Assembly: GCF_021129195.1 (NCBI RefSeq)
Contig: NZ_JAJOHW010000054.1
Span: 1 to 34,488 of the forward strand
Source: Chromobacterium aquaticum
GTDB taxonomy: Bacteria > Pseudomonadota > Gammaproteobacteria > Burkholderiales > Chromobacteriaceae
Direction: 5' to 3'
DNA length: 34,488 bases
Part shown: piece after piece, positions 32,875 through 34,488 of the stretch
Numbering within the stretch: position 1 is the stretch's first letter
Layout of the letters: each line of letters opens with the position of its first letter
Position numbers and translations under genes: made by a program
The notes under the pieces: model-generated
What the model saw: the letters and a program-made list of their open reading frames with translations, nothing else
What the model was told of the DNA's origin: nothing
Database searches by the model: none

Positions 32875-34407
32875 ATGTCTACCAAAAAGCAACAGCAAGC
32901 TGACGACACCATCGTGCTGGAATCGCCGGCCAGCGTTTACGAATCGCTATGCGCCAAAATCAACCTGGCGCCGGTGGCCAGCACCCAGCCCATCGAGGCC
33001 TATCAGACCGCCGAAGTGATGTCGGACGCGCCGCTGGACGAACGCATCGCGGTGGCGGTCAACGTCTTCCTGAAAATGATCCAGGAATCCTCGCAAAAAG
33101 TGGACCGACTGGACAAAAGCCTGCTGGACTTCCACATCGCCAACATCGACGCGCAGATCAGCCGCCAGCTGGACGCGGTGATGCACGCCCCCGCCTTCCA
33201 GCAAATAGAGTCCTGCTGGCGCGGACTGCGCTTCCTGGTGGATCGCACCGACTTCCGCAAGAACGTCAAGATCGAAGTGCTGGACGTCAGCAAGGAAGAC
33301 CTGCGCAACGACTTCGACGACGCGCCGGAAGTGATCCAGAGCGGCCTCTACCAGCACACCTACATCCAGGAATACGACACCCCAGGCGGCGAACCCATAG
33401 GCGCCATCATCTCCAATTACGAATTCGACCGCGGCCCGCAGGACATCGCGCTGCTGCGCGACATCGCCAAGGTGGCCGCCGCCGCCCACATGCCCTTCAT
33501 CGGCTCGGTGGGGCCGGCCTTCTTCGGCAAGCAAAGCATGGATGAAGTGGCCGCCATCCAGGACGTGGCCAACTACTTCGACCGCGCGGAATACATCAAA
33601 TGGCGCAGCTTCCGCAACAGCGACGACGCCCGCTACATCGGACTGACCTTGCCGCGCTTCCTGGCGCGCCTGCCCTATGGACCCGACACCGTGCCGGTGC
33701 GCAGCTTCAACTACGCCGAAAACGTCAAGGGCCCGGACCACCAGCGCTACCTGTGGGCCAACGCCGCCTTCGCCTTTGCCGCCAATATGGTGCGCAGCTT
33801 CATCGGCAACGGCTGGTGCGTGCAAGTGCGCGGCCCGCAGGCCGGCGGCCTGGTGGAAGACCTGCCCATTCACCTGTACGACCTGGGCATAGGCAACCAG
33901 GTGAAAATCCCCACCGAAGTGCTGATTCCGGAAACCCGCGAATTCGAATTCGCCAACCTGGGCTTCGTCCCGCTGTCCTTCTACAAGAACCGCGACTACG
34001 CCTGCTTCTTCTCCGCCAATTCCACGCAAAAGCCGGCGCTGTACGACACCAAGGAGGCCAGCGCCAACAGCCGCATCAACGCGCGGCTGCCGTACATCTT
34101 CCTGCTGTCGCGGCTGGCGCACTACCTGAAGCTGATCCAGCGCGAGAACATCGGCGCCACCAAGGACCGCCGGCTGCTGGAACTGGAGCTCAACACCTGG
34201 ATCAAGCTGCTGGTCACCGAAATGACCGACCCCAGCGACGAGCTGCAAGCCTCGCACCCGCTGCGCGACGCCCAGGTCATCGTCGAAGACATCGATGACA
34301 ACCCCGGCTTCTTCAAGGTCAAGCTGTTCATCGTGCCGCACTTCCAGGTGGAGGGCCTGGACATCAACCTGTCCCTGGTTTCGCAAATGCCCAAGGCCAA
34401 GAACTAA
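32875..34407 (+). CDS. tssC: T6SS sheath large subunit TssC
   Basis: A 510-residue protein of the TssC/VipB/EvpB family, near the usual 490-510. Recognisable segments are IESCWRGLRFLVDRTDF, YEFDRGPQDIALLRDIAKVAAAAHMPFI, LPRFLARLPYGP, LWANAAFAFAANMVRSF and a C-terminal FKVKLFIVPHFQVEGLDINLSLVSQMP. It forms the outer sheath that contracts to fire the Hcp tube; its N-terminal peptide is recognised by ClpV. ATG 32875 has CAGGAG upstream at good spacing. The stop is followed by a strong GC hairpin. A 479-codon antisense frame over this gene is a composition artefact. Confidence 0.98.
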   Translation: MSTKKQQQADDTIVLESPASVYESLCAKINLAPVASTQPIEAYQTAEVMSDAPLDERIAVAVNVFLKMIQESSQKVDRLDKSLLDFHIANIDAQISRQLDAVMHAPAFQQIESCWRGLRFLVDRTDFRKNVKIEVLDVSKEDLRNDFDDAPEVIQSGLYQHTYIQEYDTPGGEPIGAIISNYEFDRGPQDIALLRDIAKVAAAAHMPFIGSVGPAFFGKQSMDEVAAIQDVANYFDRAEYIKWRSFRNSDDARYIGLTLPRFLARLPYGPDTVPVRSFNYAENVKGPDHQRYLWANAAFAFAANMVRSFIGNGWCVQVRGPQAGGLVEDLPIHLYDLGIGNQVKIPTEVLIPETREFEFANLGFVPLSFYKNRDYACFFSANSTQKPALYDTKEASANSRINARLPYIFLLSRLAHYLKLIQRENIGATKDRRLLELELNTWIKLLVTEMTDPSDELQASHPLRDAQVIVEDIDDNPGFFKVKLFIVPHFQVEGLDINLSLVSQMPKAKN

Positions 34408-34416
34408 ACGTCGCCG

Positions 34417-34445
34417 CCCCCCGGCCTGCGCAACGGGCCGGGGGG
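34417..34445 (+). terminator. GC-rich hairpin after tssC
   Basis: A perfect 10-bp stem (CCCCCCGGCC 34417-34426 with GGCCGGGGGG 34436-34445) with a 9-nt loop begins 9 nt after the tssC stop. No T-run follows, so it is more likely an mRNA 3'-end stabiliser or attenuator than a full terminator, and would raise sheath-subunit expression over downstream genes. Confidence 0.5.
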
Positions 34446-34469
34446 ACTGGCCGATATGGAGAAGCCGCC

Positions 34470-34488
34470 ATGCCGCCGCAACAGCACT
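34470..34488 (+). CDS. start of the next plus-strand gene, cut by the window edge
   Basis: ATG at 34470 with GGAG 8-9 nt upstream; only M-P-P-Q-Q-H is visible. Its place after tssC suggests another T6SS gene (tssE is common there), but six residues cannot identify it. Confidence 0.4.

Noticed and set aside
32947-34386. A 479-codon open frame antisense to tssC
   Set aside because: The sense frame is a textbook TssC. The antisense protein is rich in Val, Gln, His and Ala with no domain pattern, as expected from complementing GC-rich codons.

Overview
The window is a high-GC, densely coded stretch of a bacterial chromosome. Protein family content and gene order (trkA-trkH, slt-SDR-cca, a peroxiredoxin-glutaredoxin hybrid, a motAB pair, a complete-looking edge of a type VI secretion cluster) point to a betaproteobacterium, most likely Chromobacterium or a close relative in the Neisseriales. 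This is inferred from gene content only. No rRNA, tRNA, CRISPR array, intact insertion sequence or prophage gene was seen.

Layout. Positions 1-3798 (all minus strand) hold a VxrA/VbrK-like sensor kinase, its OmpR-type regulator, a DUF2861 exported protein and the N-terminal part of an exported glycosidase-like protein; the first three genes overlap and look like one operon. Positions 3852-5195 (plus) encode an LplT-like MFS transporter. A small, AT-richer orphan membrane protein follows (5293-5790, minus). Positions 6040-8318 (minus) encode a lipoamide-dehydrogenase-like flavoprotein and a Prx5-glutaredoxin hybrid, a likely peroxide-detoxifying pair. Positions 8502-11728 (plus) are trkA, a VOC-family gene and trkH (potassium uptake). 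Positions 11813-17217 (plus) are a soluble lytic transglycosylase, an NDUFA9-like SDR, cca and a PrpF-family isomerase. Positions 17230-24663 (minus) are a rhomboid/beta-propeller fusion, an uncharacterised START-like protein, a TrmH-family RNA methyltransferase, an HDOD-GAF-like signalling protein, a membrane-anchored methyltransferase, motB and motA.

Positions 24854-34488 are the edge of a type VI secretion system: clpV, hcp, tagL, tssL and tssK on the minus strand, then a 509-bp AT-rich divergent control region, then tssB, tssC and the first codons of another gene on the plus strand. TssL has no peptidoglycan-binding domain; the neighbouring three-helix OmpA-domain protein (TagL) supplies it. 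The hcp gene is enclosed by two intrinsic terminators and has its own 5' palindrome, suggesting separate expression of the tube protein.

The least expected items are two diverged copies of a small inverted-repeat element (13759-13890 and 19891-19972) that share both ends at identical spacing, a hairpin that covers the Shine-Dalgarno of the glycosidase-like gene, a 20-bp leader hairpin before the lipoamide-dehydrogenase-like gene, and the rhomboid/beta-propeller fusion. The sensor kinase family is of interest because its Vibrio relatives (VxrAB/WigKR/VbrKR) control cell-wall repair and T6SS genes.
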